Of a stretch of 64,000 nt of DNA, positions 25,543-34,107 are shown piece after piece (position 1 is the stretch's first letter; each line of letters opens with the position of its first letter). Below the pieces are notes generated by a model that was not told where the DNA came from, ran no database searches, and was given only the letters and a program-made list of their open reading frames with translations. Position numbers and translations under genes: made by a program. Source of the stretch: Vampirovibrionales bacterium (lineage in GTDB: Bacteria > Cyanobacteriota > Vampirovibrionia > Vampirovibrionales > Vampirovibrionaceae); assembly GCA_016712355.1 (NCBI GenBank), contig JADJRF010000005.1, positions 744,001 through 808,000 on the forward strand, read 5' to 3'.

Positions 25543-25741
25543 TTATTCAAAAATCGGGCTTGTTTTCAGAGCCATTTTTTCAGAGCCATGTGTTGTCTGA
25601 ATACAGAAAACAAGCTTTTCTCTCGTTGTATCGTGGTCGATCCAGTTTGATCGGTCGCTTGCCAGGGAACTTTCAGCTCAGCCTGCGATGGGTCGCAGAG
25701 TGCTCTGAAAGGGTGGCGCATCGATCACTTCGCTATTTTTT
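25543..25741 (+). ncRNA. Candidate structured non-coding RNA or long leader
   Basis: The sequence after the promoter folds well by eye. A ten-bp helix pairs 25558-25567 with 25606-25615 and is followed by TTTTCTCTC. A second hairpin pairs CTTTCAG (25670-25676) with CTGAAAG (25704-25710) and, inside it, CTGCGA with TCGCAG. This is extended outward by GCCA/TGGC and GTGGTCG/CGATCAC. A TATTTTTTAG run at 25734-25742 could be the end. No open frame of good quality covers it. It could be an independent RNA (6S-like in size and in its long imperfect helix) or the leader of the gene at 25923. I see no RNase P, tmRNA or SRP signature. Confidence 0.4.
25563..25589 (+). repeat. Direct repeat in the RNA candidate's first hairpin
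   Basis: TTTTCAGAGCCAT occurs at 25563-25575 and again at 25577-25589, one base apart, within the loop side of the first helix. Confidence 0.8.
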
Positions 25742-25922
25742 AGATTGGGAGTTCAAACAAAATCAGCGACCGTCGTCTTCGGGCTGTTCAGGCCCGGGCG
25801 AACGGTTTCAAGGCTCGCGCTCTGGTTGAATGGGGCTGCGCGCGGGCTGGACAGGGGACGGCGAAAAGCGCTACAATCGCGTCGTTGTTGGATGAATCCG
25901 GCGCAAGGCCGCAGGCGGGGCG

Positions 25923-26978
25923 ATGGTGACGGCCACTGAAATTCAGGATGCGACCGTCGAGGCGCTGTTTCAGGATCTGGAACGCTCGGGCGTCCGGTAC
26001 GCCTTGCTGCGTAATTACGAGCGTTTTCCTCAGTTTGGCCATGACATCGATCTGGTGATGGCCGCAGAGGACATGGCCCCGTGGCGCGACGTGGCGCGAG
26101 CCGTCGCCCGGCGCTTTGAGTGGGATGCCCTGACGGAGTGCCGTCACTGGGCGCAGTCGCGCGAGCCCTTGCATAGGGTCCACGTGTTTCGCTTTTATCG
26201 CCGCGCGCCGATGGCGTTTCTGGAAGTGGACCTGTTTCATGGCTATAGCCTCTGGGGACTGCCGCTGGCTGGTGAGGCGGCGGTTCTGGCGGGGCGACGC
26301 CCGGATGCGGCCGGACGCTTTACCCATGTGGATCCGTGCGATGAGCATGGGGCGCACATGCTGCAAATGCGCCGCCTGATGCGATTTGCGCAGACTGAAG
26401 CCAAGCTGGCGCGCTATCGCGATAAAATCCTGCGCTTTTACGAGGCCAATCCGGATGCGTTTAATCAGTGGCTCTTGCGCTTTTACGGTCCGGCAGGCGT
26501 CAAAGCGCTGCGCGCGCTGATGGAAGGCGATTTTCGCGCCTTCGGTCAGCGTATGAGTCAAACCCAGCGCGACGTGCTGCGACGACGCTTTGCGCGCGCG
26601 CCCTTGCGATCGGCGCGTCAGATGCTGGCGCGGGCGGTGGACTTGGCCTGGACTTACGGGCGCAACCCGTGCGGCTTTGTTTTGCCGGTAGATGCGCCTT
26701 TGCAAAGCGATCGCGCCTCGCTGCTGACAGCGCTTGAAGCGCTTGCGCGTACCAACGTCTTGATTGGATTTACGGCCCAGCGCGCGCATCGGCGCGGGTT
26801 GAGCTGGGGCGAGCGACAATTAATGGAGCGCGGCGGCGCTGTCATCAAATGGACGAAATCCGGGGCGCCGGGCGCGTTTTGCGTGGATCCGGGAGAGCCG
26901 CAGGACGGCCTGGCCCAGCGTTTACTGCAGCGCTGCATGGATCGGCATCCCCCGATTTGGACGCGTTCTTCCCCATAA
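25923..26978 (+). CDS. Nucleotidyltransferase-fold protein, surface-glycan associated (putative)
   Basis: This 351-residue protein begins with a region like the nucleotidyltransferase-fold proteins found near glycan gene clusters: GVRYALLRNYERFP..GHDIDLVM (about 22-46), where DID would be the metal-binding pair, and later FLEVDLFHGYSLWG (about 100-113). The C-terminal half is helical and basic. I cannot name the substrate. The ATG at 25923 is the first in frame with good coding character. The gene ends 17 bases before radA. Confidence 0.5.
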   Translation: MVTATEIQDATVEALFQDLERSGVRYALLRNYERFPQFGHDIDLVMAAEDMAPWRDVARAVARRFEWDALTECRHWAQSREPLHRVHVFRFYRRAPMAFLEVDLFHGYSLWGLPLAGEAAVLAGRRPDAAGRFTHVDPCDEHGAHMLQMRRLMRFAQTEAKLARYRDKILRFYEANPDAFNQWLLRFYGPAGVKALRALMEGDFRAFGQRMSQTQRDVLRRRFARAPLRSARQMLARAVDLAWTYGRNPCGFVLPVDAPLQSDRASLLTALEALARTNVLIGFTAQRAHRRGLSWGERQLMERGGAVIKWTKSGAPGAFCVDPGEPQDGLAQRLLQRCMDRHPPIWTRSSP

Positions 26979-26995
26979 CGCAGCGGAGCCTGCCG

Positions 26996-28459
26996 GTGGC
27001 AAAGTCGAAACGATTCTATGAATGCAGCGACTGCGGGGCGGTTACGGCCTCGTTTCTGGGTCGTTGCCCCGATTGCGGCGCGTGGGGCGCACTCGTAGAA
27101 AAATCCGTGACGGATCCCGCAGAAGCTCGCGCGATGGCGCTGGGCCTCTCGTCTGGGGCAAGAACTGCGCGCGTGGCCGCCGCTTCGACGATTGCGCTGG
27201 GGGCGGTGACGGGAGAATCCGGCGCGCGCCTGACGACCGGATTTACCGAAATTGATCGCGTGCTGGGCGGCGGCCTGATGCCGGGCAGTTACGTATTGCT
27301 GGGCGGCGATCCGGGCATCGGGAAATCCACGCTGATGCTGCAACTGGCCGAACGCCTGTCGCCGGATGCCGACGGTATTTTGTATGTGGCGGGTGAAGAA
27401 TCCCCGTTTCAAATCCGCCAGCGCGCCGAACGGCTGGGGCTGCGCGTGGCGGCGCTGCAACTGTGCGTCGAGTTGAATGTTCAGGCGCTGGCGGCAACCC
27501 TGGAGGCGCAATCGCCCACGCTGGTAATCGTCGATAGCGTTCAGGCCCTGTATCACCCGGACGCCTCCGGCGCGGCGGGCAGCGTGACGCAGATCAAGGC
27601 CTGCGCCAGCCTGCTGATGACGCTGGCCAAGACCCGCAACATCTGCATCATTCTGATTGGCCATGTCACCAAGGACGGCGCCGTGTCGGGTCCCAAGCTG
27701 CTGGAGCACACGGTTGACACGGTGCTGTATCTCGAAGGCGATAAATATAAGACGCTGCGCATCCTGCGCTCGGTGAAAAACCGCTTCGGCGCCACGCACG
27801 AGATCGGCGTTTTCGAGATGACCGAGGCCGGTATGAGCGAGATGAGCAATCCCAGCGCCCTGTTTTTGTCTCAGACCAGTCGTCAGGGCTTGCCGGGCAG
27901 CGTCATTGTCGCGGCCATTGAAGGAACGCGTCCGGTACTGGTTGAGGTACAGGCGCTGGTTGGACAAACCGCCTATAGTACGCCCCGGCGTCTGGCCAAT
28001 GGCGTTGAACTTAACCGGCTTCATCAGATTATCGCGGTTCTGGAGCGCCGCGTGGGCCTCGATTTATCGCGCCACGACGCCTATGTGAACGTGGTCGGCG
28101 GCTTGCGGCTCGACGATCCGGCGGCGGACCTCGGCGTGGCGCTGGCGATTGTCTCCAGTTGGCGCGACGTCGGCGTGCGTCCATCTCTGGCCTTGGCTGG
28201 CGAAATCGGTTTGACAGGAGAAGTGCGGCCTGTGCGGATGGCCGATCGACGCATTCAGGAAGCGGCTCGGCTGGGCTTGCGACGCCTGGCGCTTCCGGCG
28301 GATTCGACTCTGGGGGCTCCGGCGGATGCTGACGCCTTTGAGCTGCTGCCGGTCGCCAACCTGATGGATGCGCTACTGGCGTGTCTGCCGTCTGCCGCGC
28401 GGCCTCTTGGTTCCGCGCGGCAGACGGGCTATAATGCCGCCCATCCGCAGATCCCCTAA
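26996..28459 (+). CDS. radA: DNA repair protein RadA/Sms
   Basis: This 487-residue protein processes recombination intermediates by helicase-like branch migration. It has the N-terminal C4 zinc motif (CSDCG...CPDCG), Walker A GGDPGIGKSTL (about 98-108), the RadA-specific KNRFG motif (about 259-263) and a C-terminal Lon-protease-like domain. I place the start at GTG 26996, eight bases after a GGAG site; the longer open frame upstream overlaps the previous gene and lacks homology. The last codons contain a 15-bp inverted repeat and a promoter for the next operon. Confidence 0.93.
   Translation: MAKSKRFYECSDCGAVTASFLGRCPDCGAWGALVEKSVTDPAEARAMALGLSSGARTARVAAASTIALGAVTGESGARLTTGFTEIDRVLGGGLMPGSYVLLGGDPGIGKSTLMLQLAERLSPDADGILYVAGEESPFQIRQRAERLGLRVAALQLCVELNVQALAATLEAQSPTLVIVDSVQALYHPDASGAAGSVTQIKACASLLMTLAKTRNICIILIGHVTKDGAVSGPKLLEHTVDTVLYLEGDKYKTLRILRSVKNRFGATHEIGVFEMTEAGMSEMSNPSALFLSQTSRQGLPGSVIVAAIEGTRPVLVEVQALVGQTAYSTPRRLANGVELNRLHQIIAVLERRVGLDLSRHDAYVNVVGGLRLDDPAADLGVALAIVSSWRDVGVRPSLALAGEIGLTGEVRPVRMADRRIQEAARLGLRRLALPADSTLGAPADADAFELLPVANLMDALLACLPSAARPLGSARQTGYNAAHPQIP
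28388..28427 (+). repeat. 15-bp perfect inverted repeat around the operon promoter
   Basis: The arms at 28388-28402 and 28413-28427 are perfectly complementary, with a ten-base spacer. The right arm fills the region between the -35 and -10 elements, and the spacer holds the -35. It may be an operator or an RNA hairpin at the end of radA. Confidence 0.75.
28407..28435 (+). promoter_or_regulatory. Promoter of the DUF1858-glycosyltransferase-pyrophosphorylase operon
   Basis: TTGGTT (28407-28412) and TATAAT (28430-28435) are 17 bases apart inside the radA coding end. The start would be near 28442, about 33 bases before the GTG at 28475. Confidence 0.55.
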
Positions 28460-28474
28460 CGAGAGTGCTGGCCT

Positions 28475-28687
28475 GTGACGACCCCTGAGACTCCTATTAC
28501 CGACGATATGTCCATTCCTGAAATCGTGACGCGCTATCCGCGCACCGAAGCCGTGTTTCGACGTCTCGGCATTGACCCGACATATAAGGCGCTGGCTCAT
28601 GAGTCGCTCAAGGCGAGCGCGCTGGTCAATCAGATTGATACCAACACGCTCCTGACGGCCTTAAATGAAGAGGTCTCGCAGCCGTGA
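28475..28687 (+). CDS. DUF1858 domain protein
   Basis: This 70-residue protein has the short DUF1858 pattern MSIPEIVTRYPRTEAVFRRLGI (positions split: 10-31) followed by a helix ending in LLTALNEEV. The family has an ScdA-N-terminal-like helical fold and no firmly known role. The start is GTG. The stop overlaps the GTG/ATG of the following glycosyltransferase, so the two are coupled. Confidence 0.75.
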   Translation: MTTPETPITDDMSIPEIVTRYPRTEAVFRRLGIDPTYKALAHESLKASALVNQIDTNTLLTALNEEVSQP

Positions 28688-29697
28688 TGGCGGAAACGCC
28701 GTCGCTGCCGCCCCCCTCGTCGGAGCGTCCCGCATCGCGCGCCGATCGTCAGGCCGCGCTCTCGCCGCTGGTGACGATCGTGCTGCTGAATTACCGTGGG
28801 GCGGATGACACGCTGGCATGTCTCGCCTCGCTGGGAGAGCTGACGTATCCGCGCTTTGAAATCGTCGTGGTTGATAACGATTCGCGCGATGATTCCGTCG
28901 AGCGCCTGCGCGCCGGCGGTTTTAGCGGGCGGCTGATTCAGGCGCGCGAAAACGGCGGCTTCAGCGCCGGGAATAATCTGGGCGTGGAAGTCGCCTTGCA
29001 TAACCGCGCCGACTACGTCTGGCTCCTCAATAACGATACGGTGGTCGAGCCCGGCGCGCTGACGCATCTGGTGGCGGAAGCCGAAAAAACCGGCGGTCTG
29101 GCCGGATCGTTGCTGCTGTATCCCGACAGAAGCTTTCAGCAGGCGGGCGTCGCCATCAACTGGCGCACAGGCGGCTCGCGCGGCGTGGCGGAAACCGCCC
29201 TTTATGACGGCATGCCTCTGACGGCGCTGAGCGGCGCCAGCATGCTGATTCCCATTAAAGTGATTCAACGCATTGGGCCACTCGACGAGCGGTATTTTCT
29301 GTATTTCGAAGATGTAGAATACTGCCTGCGAGCGGCCCGCAAGCGCTATCCCGTGACGCTGGCCATCCGCTCGCGCGTGTTTCATAAAGAAGGCGCCAGC
29401 ACAGGCAAGCGCAGCGCCGCCACGCGCTATTATTATCAGCGTAATCGTCTCAAGGTCTTACTCTCGTATGCGACGCCCTTGACAGGTCTCTCGATTCTGG
29501 CGTATTCGCTGTTTCGATGGGCGCGTAGTCTGGTAAAAGGACTGGGCGGCGATCCCGATCGGCGTCTGGACGCCCGCGTGCATACGCTGGCGATGTGGGA
29601 TTTTCTGCGCGGGGTCAACGGTCCGTGTCCGCACGCGCTGGAAAGGCCGTCGTCGCTATCCGACTTACCCGTCCTCGGCGTCGCCGCGCGATCATGA
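28684..29697 (+). CDS. Glycosyltransferase family 2 (rhamnosyltransferase-like)
   Basis: This 337-residue enzyme has VTIVLLNYRGADDTLACLASL, VVDNDSRDDSVE, a glycine-rich FSAGNNLGVEVA block, VWLLNNDTVVEPGAL with the DxD-equivalent NND, and FFLYFEDVEYCLRA-like residues near 201-214. It resembles the WcaA/RfbF rhamnosyltransferases that build surface glycans. GTG at 28684 and ATG at 28687 are both possible starts. Its stop overlaps the next gene as ATGA. Confidence 0.85.
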   Translation: MMAETPSLPPPSSERPASRADRQAALSPLVTIVLLNYRGADDTLACLASLGELTYPRFEIVVVDNDSRDDSVERLRAGGFSGRLIQARENGGFSAGNNLGVEVALHNRADYVWLLNNDTVVEPGALTHLVAEAEKTGGLAGSLLLYPDRSFQQAGVAINWRTGGSRGVAETALYDGMPLTALSGASMLIPIKVIQRIGPLDERYFLYFEDVEYCLRAARKRYPVTLAIRSRVFHKEGASTGKRSAATRYYYQRNRLKVLLSYATPLTGLSILAYSLFRWARSLVKGLGGDPDRRLDARVHTLAMWDFLRGVNGPCPHALERPSSLSDLPVLGVAARS

Positions 29698-30839
29698 GCG
29701 TCGTTTGCAAGGCGCTGGTGCTGGCAGGCGGCAAAGGGGCGCGCTTGCGACCGCTTACCTACGCCATGGCCAAGCAATTGGCGCCGGTGGCCAACAAGCC
29801 GATTCTGTATTACGCCATGGAATCGCTGTGGGAGGCGGGTATTCGCGATTTCGGCGTCATCATCAGCCCGGAAACCGGCGCGGCGATTCAAGAAGCGCTG
29901 GCGCGCTGGCAGCGTCACAAACAGCAGTCGTATCCTGGCGAAACGCCTTGTCGCATCACGTTTATTCCGCAAGCTGAGCCCGCTGGTCTTGCTCACGCGG
30001 TTGCCATCGCGCGTCCGTATCTGGGCGACGACGCGTTTATCATGTATCTGGGCGACAACCTGATTAATGGCGATTTGCGCGGTTTAATGGACGCTTTTGA
30101 GGCTGCGCGCGATCAGGCGGCGTCGATTCTGCTCACGCCCGTGGAAAACCCCTGCGCTTTTGGCGTTGCCACGCTGGATGAAGACGGTGGCGTGCGCCAA
30201 TTGATTGAAAAGCCTCAAAATCCGCCGTCGAATCTGGCGCTGGTAGGCGTTTACCTGTTCCGCCCGGCGATTTTTGACGCCATTGCCAAAATTGCTCCCA
30301 GCGCGCGTGGCGAACTCGAGATTACAGACGCCATTCAGCGTCTGATTGATGACGGCTGCGGCGTTTTGAGTCGAATTCATCAAGGCTGGTGGCTGGATAC
30401 CGGCAAAAAAGACGACCTGCTGGCCGCCAATCGCCGGATTCTGGCGGAGATGCCGCCGGACTCCGCCTCGATTCGCGAGGCCTGCTGCGATCAAACGCAG
30501 ATTGAGGGCGCCGTCCGCATGGGCGCGCGATCGCGTTTGACGCGCTGTCGAATTGTCGGCCCTGTGGTCATTGGCGACGATTGCGAACTGCAAGACGCTA
30601 CGCTGGGGCCTGACGTCAGTGTCGGCGACGGCGTGCGGCTGGTCGATTGTCGTCTGCGCAACAGCGTGATTCTGGAGCGTTGCGAGATTGTCCGCGTTGC
30701 GCCCGTGATCGCTGACAGCCTGATGGGTCAGGCGTGTCGCATCGGCCCGCTGAATGTCGGAGCCGGTTCGACCGGCGCGCTGCGGCTGTTGCTGGCCGAC
30801 GATTCAATTCTGGAAGGCGTTGCAAGCGACGGCCTTTAG
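29694..30839 (+). CDS. Glucose-1-phosphate thymidylyltransferase-like sugar nucleotide pyrophosphorylase (long form)
   Basis: This 381-residue protein has the N-terminal nucleotidyltransferase signature LAGGKGARLRPLTYAMAKQLAPVANKPI, followed by YLGDNLINGD and later VGVYLFRPAIFDAIAK. A C-terminal left-handed beta-helix (GARSRLTRCRIVGPVVIGDDC) makes it the long RmlA/StrD-like type. It makes NDP-sugars, probably dTDP-glucose for deoxysugar glycans. The ATG at 29694 overlaps the glycosyltransferase stop, and the open frame further upstream is spurious. Confidence 0.8.
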   Translation: MSVVCKALVLAGGKGARLRPLTYAMAKQLAPVANKPILYYAMESLWEAGIRDFGVIISPETGAAIQEALARWQRHKQQSYPGETPCRITFIPQAEPAGLAHAVAIARPYLGDDAFIMYLGDNLINGDLRGLMDAFEAARDQAASILLTPVENPCAFGVATLDEDGGVRQLIEKPQNPPSNLALVGVYLFRPAIFDAIAKIAPSARGELEITDAIQRLIDDGCGVLSRIHQGWWLDTGKKDDLLAANRRILAEMPPDSASIREACCDQTQIEGAVRMGARSRLTRCRIVGPVVIGDDCELQDATLGPDVSVGDGVRLVDCRLRNSVILERCEIVRVAPVIADSLMGQACRIGPLNVGAGSTGALRLLLADDSILEGVASDGL

Positions 30840-31885
30840 TACCCCTCAACAGGAAAATCAGCCGCGCGCTTGACCGCGCGCCGCGCGCCCAGCGTATCGC
30901 CCAACTCCAGCAGGTTGCGGGCCAGATCATCGTAGGCCGCCCGATGGCCGGGCGCATGGGCGAGGACCTCTCCCAGCGCCTCGTTGGCGGTTTGCAAGTC
31001 GCCCAGCCAGTACAGAATCCGGCTGCGCTCGTACTGGCAGACGATCAGGCTGGGGTCTTCTTCCAGCGCCTTACCCAGACAGGCCATTGCCTGATCGAAA
31101 TCTCCCGCGCGGATGTAAACGCGGGCCAGTCGTCGCCATTGCGCCGCTTGGGCGGGATATAGCGCAAGACTCTGGCTATAGAGCGCAATTAATGCGCCAA
31201 TTATCTCTGGCGACGTACTCTCGTCGCACAGACCGTCCGGGCCGGAAAACTCCGTTAATTCCGCCAGCGTATTCAGCAGGCGATAGGATTCCAACGGCGG
31301 CGGAGGGTTTAACGAGGCGATCGCTTGGCGCAACAGGCGTTGTGCCTCAGCGCTGTCGCCTTGATCGCGTCTCATCAGCGCGTCTGCCCACTGTGGCCAG
31401 AAGCGTTGCGAGGCGTCCGTCGCCGCGCAATACGCCTGAGTGAGAAGCGCTTGCGCGCCGTCGAAATCCTGCCGCAGGCGCCGAAGCTGGATGCGCGCCG
31501 CCCAGGCGCGTCCTAGCCCGCGATCCGCTTTGAGGGCGCGACGAAACAGAACGTCGGCCCGCGCAAATTGTAGCCGGGCGCAGGCCACGCGGCCTTGCCC
31601 CAATAGCGCAGGCGCATGGCCGGGCGCAGACAGCAGGGCGTGGCTGAACGACTGATAGGCTTGCGGCAGAAGCGCTTGCGCAAGTTGGGCTTCACCAAGC
31701 GCCGTCCATGCCTGATAATGCGCCGGATGAAGGTCAACTGCGCGCCGCAGGGCCTGCGCGGCTTTGTCCCAACGTCCGTAGCGGGCATGGCCGGCGCCCA
31801 GAGCGTAATAATAGGCAGCGTCAAACGGATCGGGCTCGATCCGTCGGGCTCTGGACGTGTTTACTATCAAGAGGGAAGCGCTCAT
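30836..31885 (-). CDS. TPR-repeat protein
   Basis: This protein of about 349 residues is made largely of tetratricopeptide repeats, for example YALGAGHARYGRWDKAAQALRRAV and RVYIRAGDFDQAMACLGKALEEDPS (each split by position). It has no signal peptide and is probably a cytoplasmic scaffold. The ATG at 31885 follows AGGAGA by 11 bases; the open frame further upstream lacks repeats. It is convergent with the pyrophosphorylase gene, and the stops overlap by four bases. Confidence 0.7.
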   Translation of the reverse strand: MSASLLIVNTSRARRIEPDPFDAAYYYALGAGHARYGRWDKAAQALRRAVDLHPAHYQAWTALGEAQLAQALLPQAYQSFSHALLSAPGHAPALLGQGRVACARLQFARADVLFRRALKADRGLGRAWAARIQLRRLRQDFDGAQALLTQAYCAATDASQRFWPQWADALMRRDQGDSAEAQRLLRQAIASLNPPPPLESYRLLNTLAELTEFSGPDGLCDESTSPEIIGALIALYSQSLALYPAQAAQWRRLARVYIRAGDFDQAMACLGKALEEDPSLIVCQYERSRILYWLGDLQTANEALGEVLAHAPGHRAAYDDLARNLLELGDTLGARRAVKRAADFPVEGY

Positions 31886-32027
31886 CAACGGGTGAATCTC
31901 CTGTGGGGGTGGGCGCAATGCAATGCAAGGCAAGACCAATTGACACAAAAGGCGATAGCGAGACCTGAACGGGAAAGAGAGCGGCGTGTGACGGTTAACT
32001 CGAAGGATGGAGCGGATGCAGTCTGCG

Positions 32028-32432
32028 TCAGCGCATCGCCAAATCTGCCAGACTCACGCCGTCGGGCTGACCGTCGGCAGAGGCGAGTTGCTGGTAGCGG
32101 GCCAAGAGCGATTGCGCCATGGGATCCTGTTTGCTTGCGGCCGTTTCAAGTTCTGCGCGGCTTAACTGGCCGTTTCGATCGGTATCGACCGAGGCCAGCC
32201 AGCGCGCCGATTGCGTCAGGCCGCCCAGAGAAGGCGCTGTGTCTGGCGATGCGACGCGATGGGCGAGTTTCTCCAGCGCGGTGACGCTGCGGCTGAGCAG
32301 GCCCTGAAAATCTCCTGCGCGTCCGCCTGCGCCTGCTGTCAATCGATCGAGAGCCTTGCCGGCGAGCGCAACCCCCAGCGGAATCAAGGGCGAAGCGCTG
32401 TTGGACGCCGCCAGAACGGACGATAGGCGCAT
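32028..32432 (-). CDS. EF-hand-like small protein
   Basis: This 134-residue protein has one clear calcium-binding-type loop DTDRNGQLSRAEL (about residues 83-95). A looser second copy (ASADGQPDGVSLADL) closes the protein. The N-terminus is hydrophobic but not a convincing signal peptide. ATG at 32432 follows an AGGAGAG site; a TTG three bases earlier also opens the frame. I do not recognise a family beyond the EF-hand. The 278-base gap to HU shows one imperfect hairpin and no gene. Confidence 0.6.
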   Translation of the reverse strand: MRLSSVLAASNSASPLIPLGVALAGKALDRLTAGAGGRAGDFQGLLSRSVTALEKLAHRVASPDTAPSLGGLTQSARWLASVDTDRNGQLSRAELETAASKQDPMAQSLLARYQQLASADGQPDGVSLADLAMR

Positions 32433-32661
32433 CAACGTCTCTCTCCTATTTTGGGTGAGTGGACATCCCTACGAACGAAGATTAAAAAACCAGTCATGCC
32501 GGGGCGCTGGCGAGAAACCCCTCTCGTCGCCCAGCGTCGGACTTCATGACGATCGTACCGGGGGGGCGGGCGATTGCCCTCCTCCAAATGGGGCATTTGC
32601 ATGTAACGAATCATGAATGCAGCGCGTGGACCGCCTCTTCTGGATCAGGAGTTGTCATAAG

Positions 32662-32693
32662 CAATCGCCGACGGGCGAACCCGTCGGCGATTG
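32662..32693 (-). terminator. GC-rich hairpin after hup
   Basis: A perfect 14-bp stem with a TTCG loop lies 20 bases past the HU stop. It lacks a T-run, so it may be an mRNA-stabilising 3' hairpin and not a standard terminator. Confidence 0.5.
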
Positions 32694-32713
32694 AAGGCCG
32701 GAGATGGTCGGCG

Positions 32714-32995
32714 TTATTTCTTGCCGGAGACCAGCTCTTTGAATTTTTTTCCGGCGGAGAAAGCGGGAACGGTTTTGGAGGGAATCTTCAGCGGGCTGCC
32801 GTTCTGCGGGTTGCGACCCGTACGAGCGGCGCGCTTGCGCGGCTCAAACGTTCCGAATCCGACCAGCGTCACCCGTTTGCCCTTGGCGACCGTACGCTGA
32901 ATGATGTTCAACGCTTCGCTTACCACGTCCGAAACGCTTTTTTGCGAGTGTTTCGTCTTGCGGGCGACTTCCTGTATCAGTTCTTCCTTGTTCAC
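32714..32995 (-). CDS. hup: HU-family DNA-binding protein
   Basis: This 93-residue nucleoid protein bends and packs DNA. It starts MNKEELIQEVARKT, has the VTLVGFGTFEPRKRAARTGRNPQ arm (about 43-65, split here by position) and ends with KKFKELVSGKK. Length and arm proline are standard. The start is GTG at 32995. The GAGGA ribosome site lies in the palindrome GAGGAATTCCTC just before the start, which could limit translation. Confidence 0.95.
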   Translation of the reverse strand: MNKEELIQEVARKTKHSQKSVSDVVSEALNIIQRTVAKGKRVTLVGFGTFEPRKRAARTGRNPQNGSPLKIPSKTVPAFSAGKKFKELVSGKK

Positions 32996-33074
32996 GAGAG
33001 GAATTCCTCCATCCTATGTGGCTACAGTACGTCGCCTGAACGTGGGGAGCGCATCCCCCAGCGCGTACAAGGCG

Positions 33075-33103
33075 ATTATACAGATGAACTTCAAATGCGG
33101 GAA
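33075..33103 (-). promoter_or_regulatory. Promoter of hup
   Basis: On the minus strand TTCCCG (33103-33098) and TATAAT (33080-33075) are 17 bases apart. The leader would be about 73 bases. Confidence 0.5.
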
Positions 33104-33136
33104 GCCTTTTGCGGGCATCAAATCCCTACTTTCGTA

Positions 33137-33164
33137 GCAATATTGGCCGAATCTCTTATGTCAA
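33137..33164 (-). promoter_or_regulatory. Possible second hup promoter
   Basis: TTGACA (33164-33159) is followed after 16 bases by a poor TATTGC (33142-33137). It lies about 60 bases upstream of the first promoter. Confidence 0.3.
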
Positions 33165-33268
33165 AGGCGTTTACGACACGCAAGCGCTCTCAAATTAAAC
33201 CCTGAATGCCACGCCAGAAAGTTTACAATTGTTAATAATTGGCGCTTTAGCTTCTATATAGAAGAAGA

Positions 33269-33310
33269 GCGCGATGTCCTCAAAAATTAATTTCCGCGAG
33301 AGCATCGCGC
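33269..33310 (-). terminator. Possible terminator hairpin after gmk
   Basis: An eight-bp inverted repeat GCGCGATG/CATCGCGC closes a 26-base AT-rich loop and is followed on the minus strand by TCTTCTTCT. A 14-base palindrome (CTTCTATATAGAAG at 33251-33264) lies next to it. The rest of the 414-base gap between gmk and hup holds the two hup promoters and no gene. Confidence 0.35.
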
Positions 33311-33409
33311 ATGGAACGACTTTGAGAGGGCTCTCGGGGTCTGTTAAGAAACAACTCGACGCGAATAGGGCGCTTGTTGGGGCGAATTGCGGCCCATCAG
33401 CCGAAGAAT

Positions 33410-34024
33410 CTAGAGCGTCCCTGCCATCAGGGCGTAGAGCTGGGCAAAACACTGATCCGCATCGTCATTCACCACGAGGGCGTCAAATTGATCGGCCATG
33501 GCCAGCTCTTTTTCGGCAATCGCCAGACGCGCGGCAATATCGTCGGGCGCGTTCGCGCCGCGGCCCTGAAGACGCCGGGCCAGTTCGCCCAGCGAGGGCG
33601 GAGCCAGAAAGATCAGGCAGGCGTCAGGAATGGCGGCGCGGACCTGCATGGCCCCCGCCGTCTCAATCTCCAGCAGAACGGTAAAGCCTTGGGCGCGCTG
33701 CGCGTCAACGCCTGCTTTGGGCGTTCCGTAGAAATTGCCGTTGTACTCGGCCCATTCCAGAAAGGCGTCGGCCTCGATCTGCGCCTCAAACGCCGCGCGA
33801 GACCAAAAAAAATAATCGACCCCGTCTTGCTCCTGCGGACGCGGCGGGCGACTGGTCGCCGAAACCGACAGGCGTATCCATGGCGATGCGGTGATCAGGC
33901 GCTGGCACATGGTGCCCTTGCCGACGCCCGACGGCCCTGCGATGACCATCACGCGCGCCGGGCGGCAAGAGACGGCGCGCTGCGAAGAATCCTCGGGCGG
34001 GAGGGCGGGAGATGATGAGAACAC
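33410..34024 (-). CDS. gmk: Guanylate kinase
   Basis: This protein of up to 204 residues phosphorylates GMP to GDP. It shows the P-loop VIAGPSGVGKGTM (about 27-39), SVSATSRPPRPQEQDGVDYFF (substrate-binding region, split by position), an EWAEYNGNFYGTP block and a lid helix. The open frame begins with GTG at 34024, with no ribosome site. A GTG-ATG pair just before VIAG, at about codon 25, would be an alternative shorter start. Confidence 0.92.
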   Translation of the reverse strand: MFSSSPALPPEDSSQRAVSCRPARVMVIAGPSGVGKGTMCQRLITASPWIRLSVSATSRPPRPQEQDGVDYFFWSRAAFEAQIEADAFLEWAEYNGNFYGTPKAGVDAQRAQGFTVLLEIETAGAMQVRAAIPDACLIFLAPPSLGELARRLQGRGANAPDDIAARLAIAEKELAMADQFDALVVNDDADQCFAQLYALMAGTL

Positions 34025-34107
34025 GTCTATAATAATAACAAAGGGTTGACTCTCAGGATATTGGAATCCTGTCTTAAAGATAAGAATGACGATGAGAATG
34101 GCTACGT

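Noticed and set aside
25560..25829. Plus-strand frame of 89 codons within the structured RNA candidate
   Set aside because: The frame starts inside a hairpin, has no ribosome site, and its product looks random.
25543..25922. RNase P RNA, tmRNA or SRP RNA at the 725-base gap
   Set aside because: I searched by eye for their conserved core sequences and found none.
32662..32693. Standard Rho-independent terminator after HU
   Set aside because: The 14-bp hairpin has no T-run, so it is listed only as a 3' hairpin with moderate confidence.
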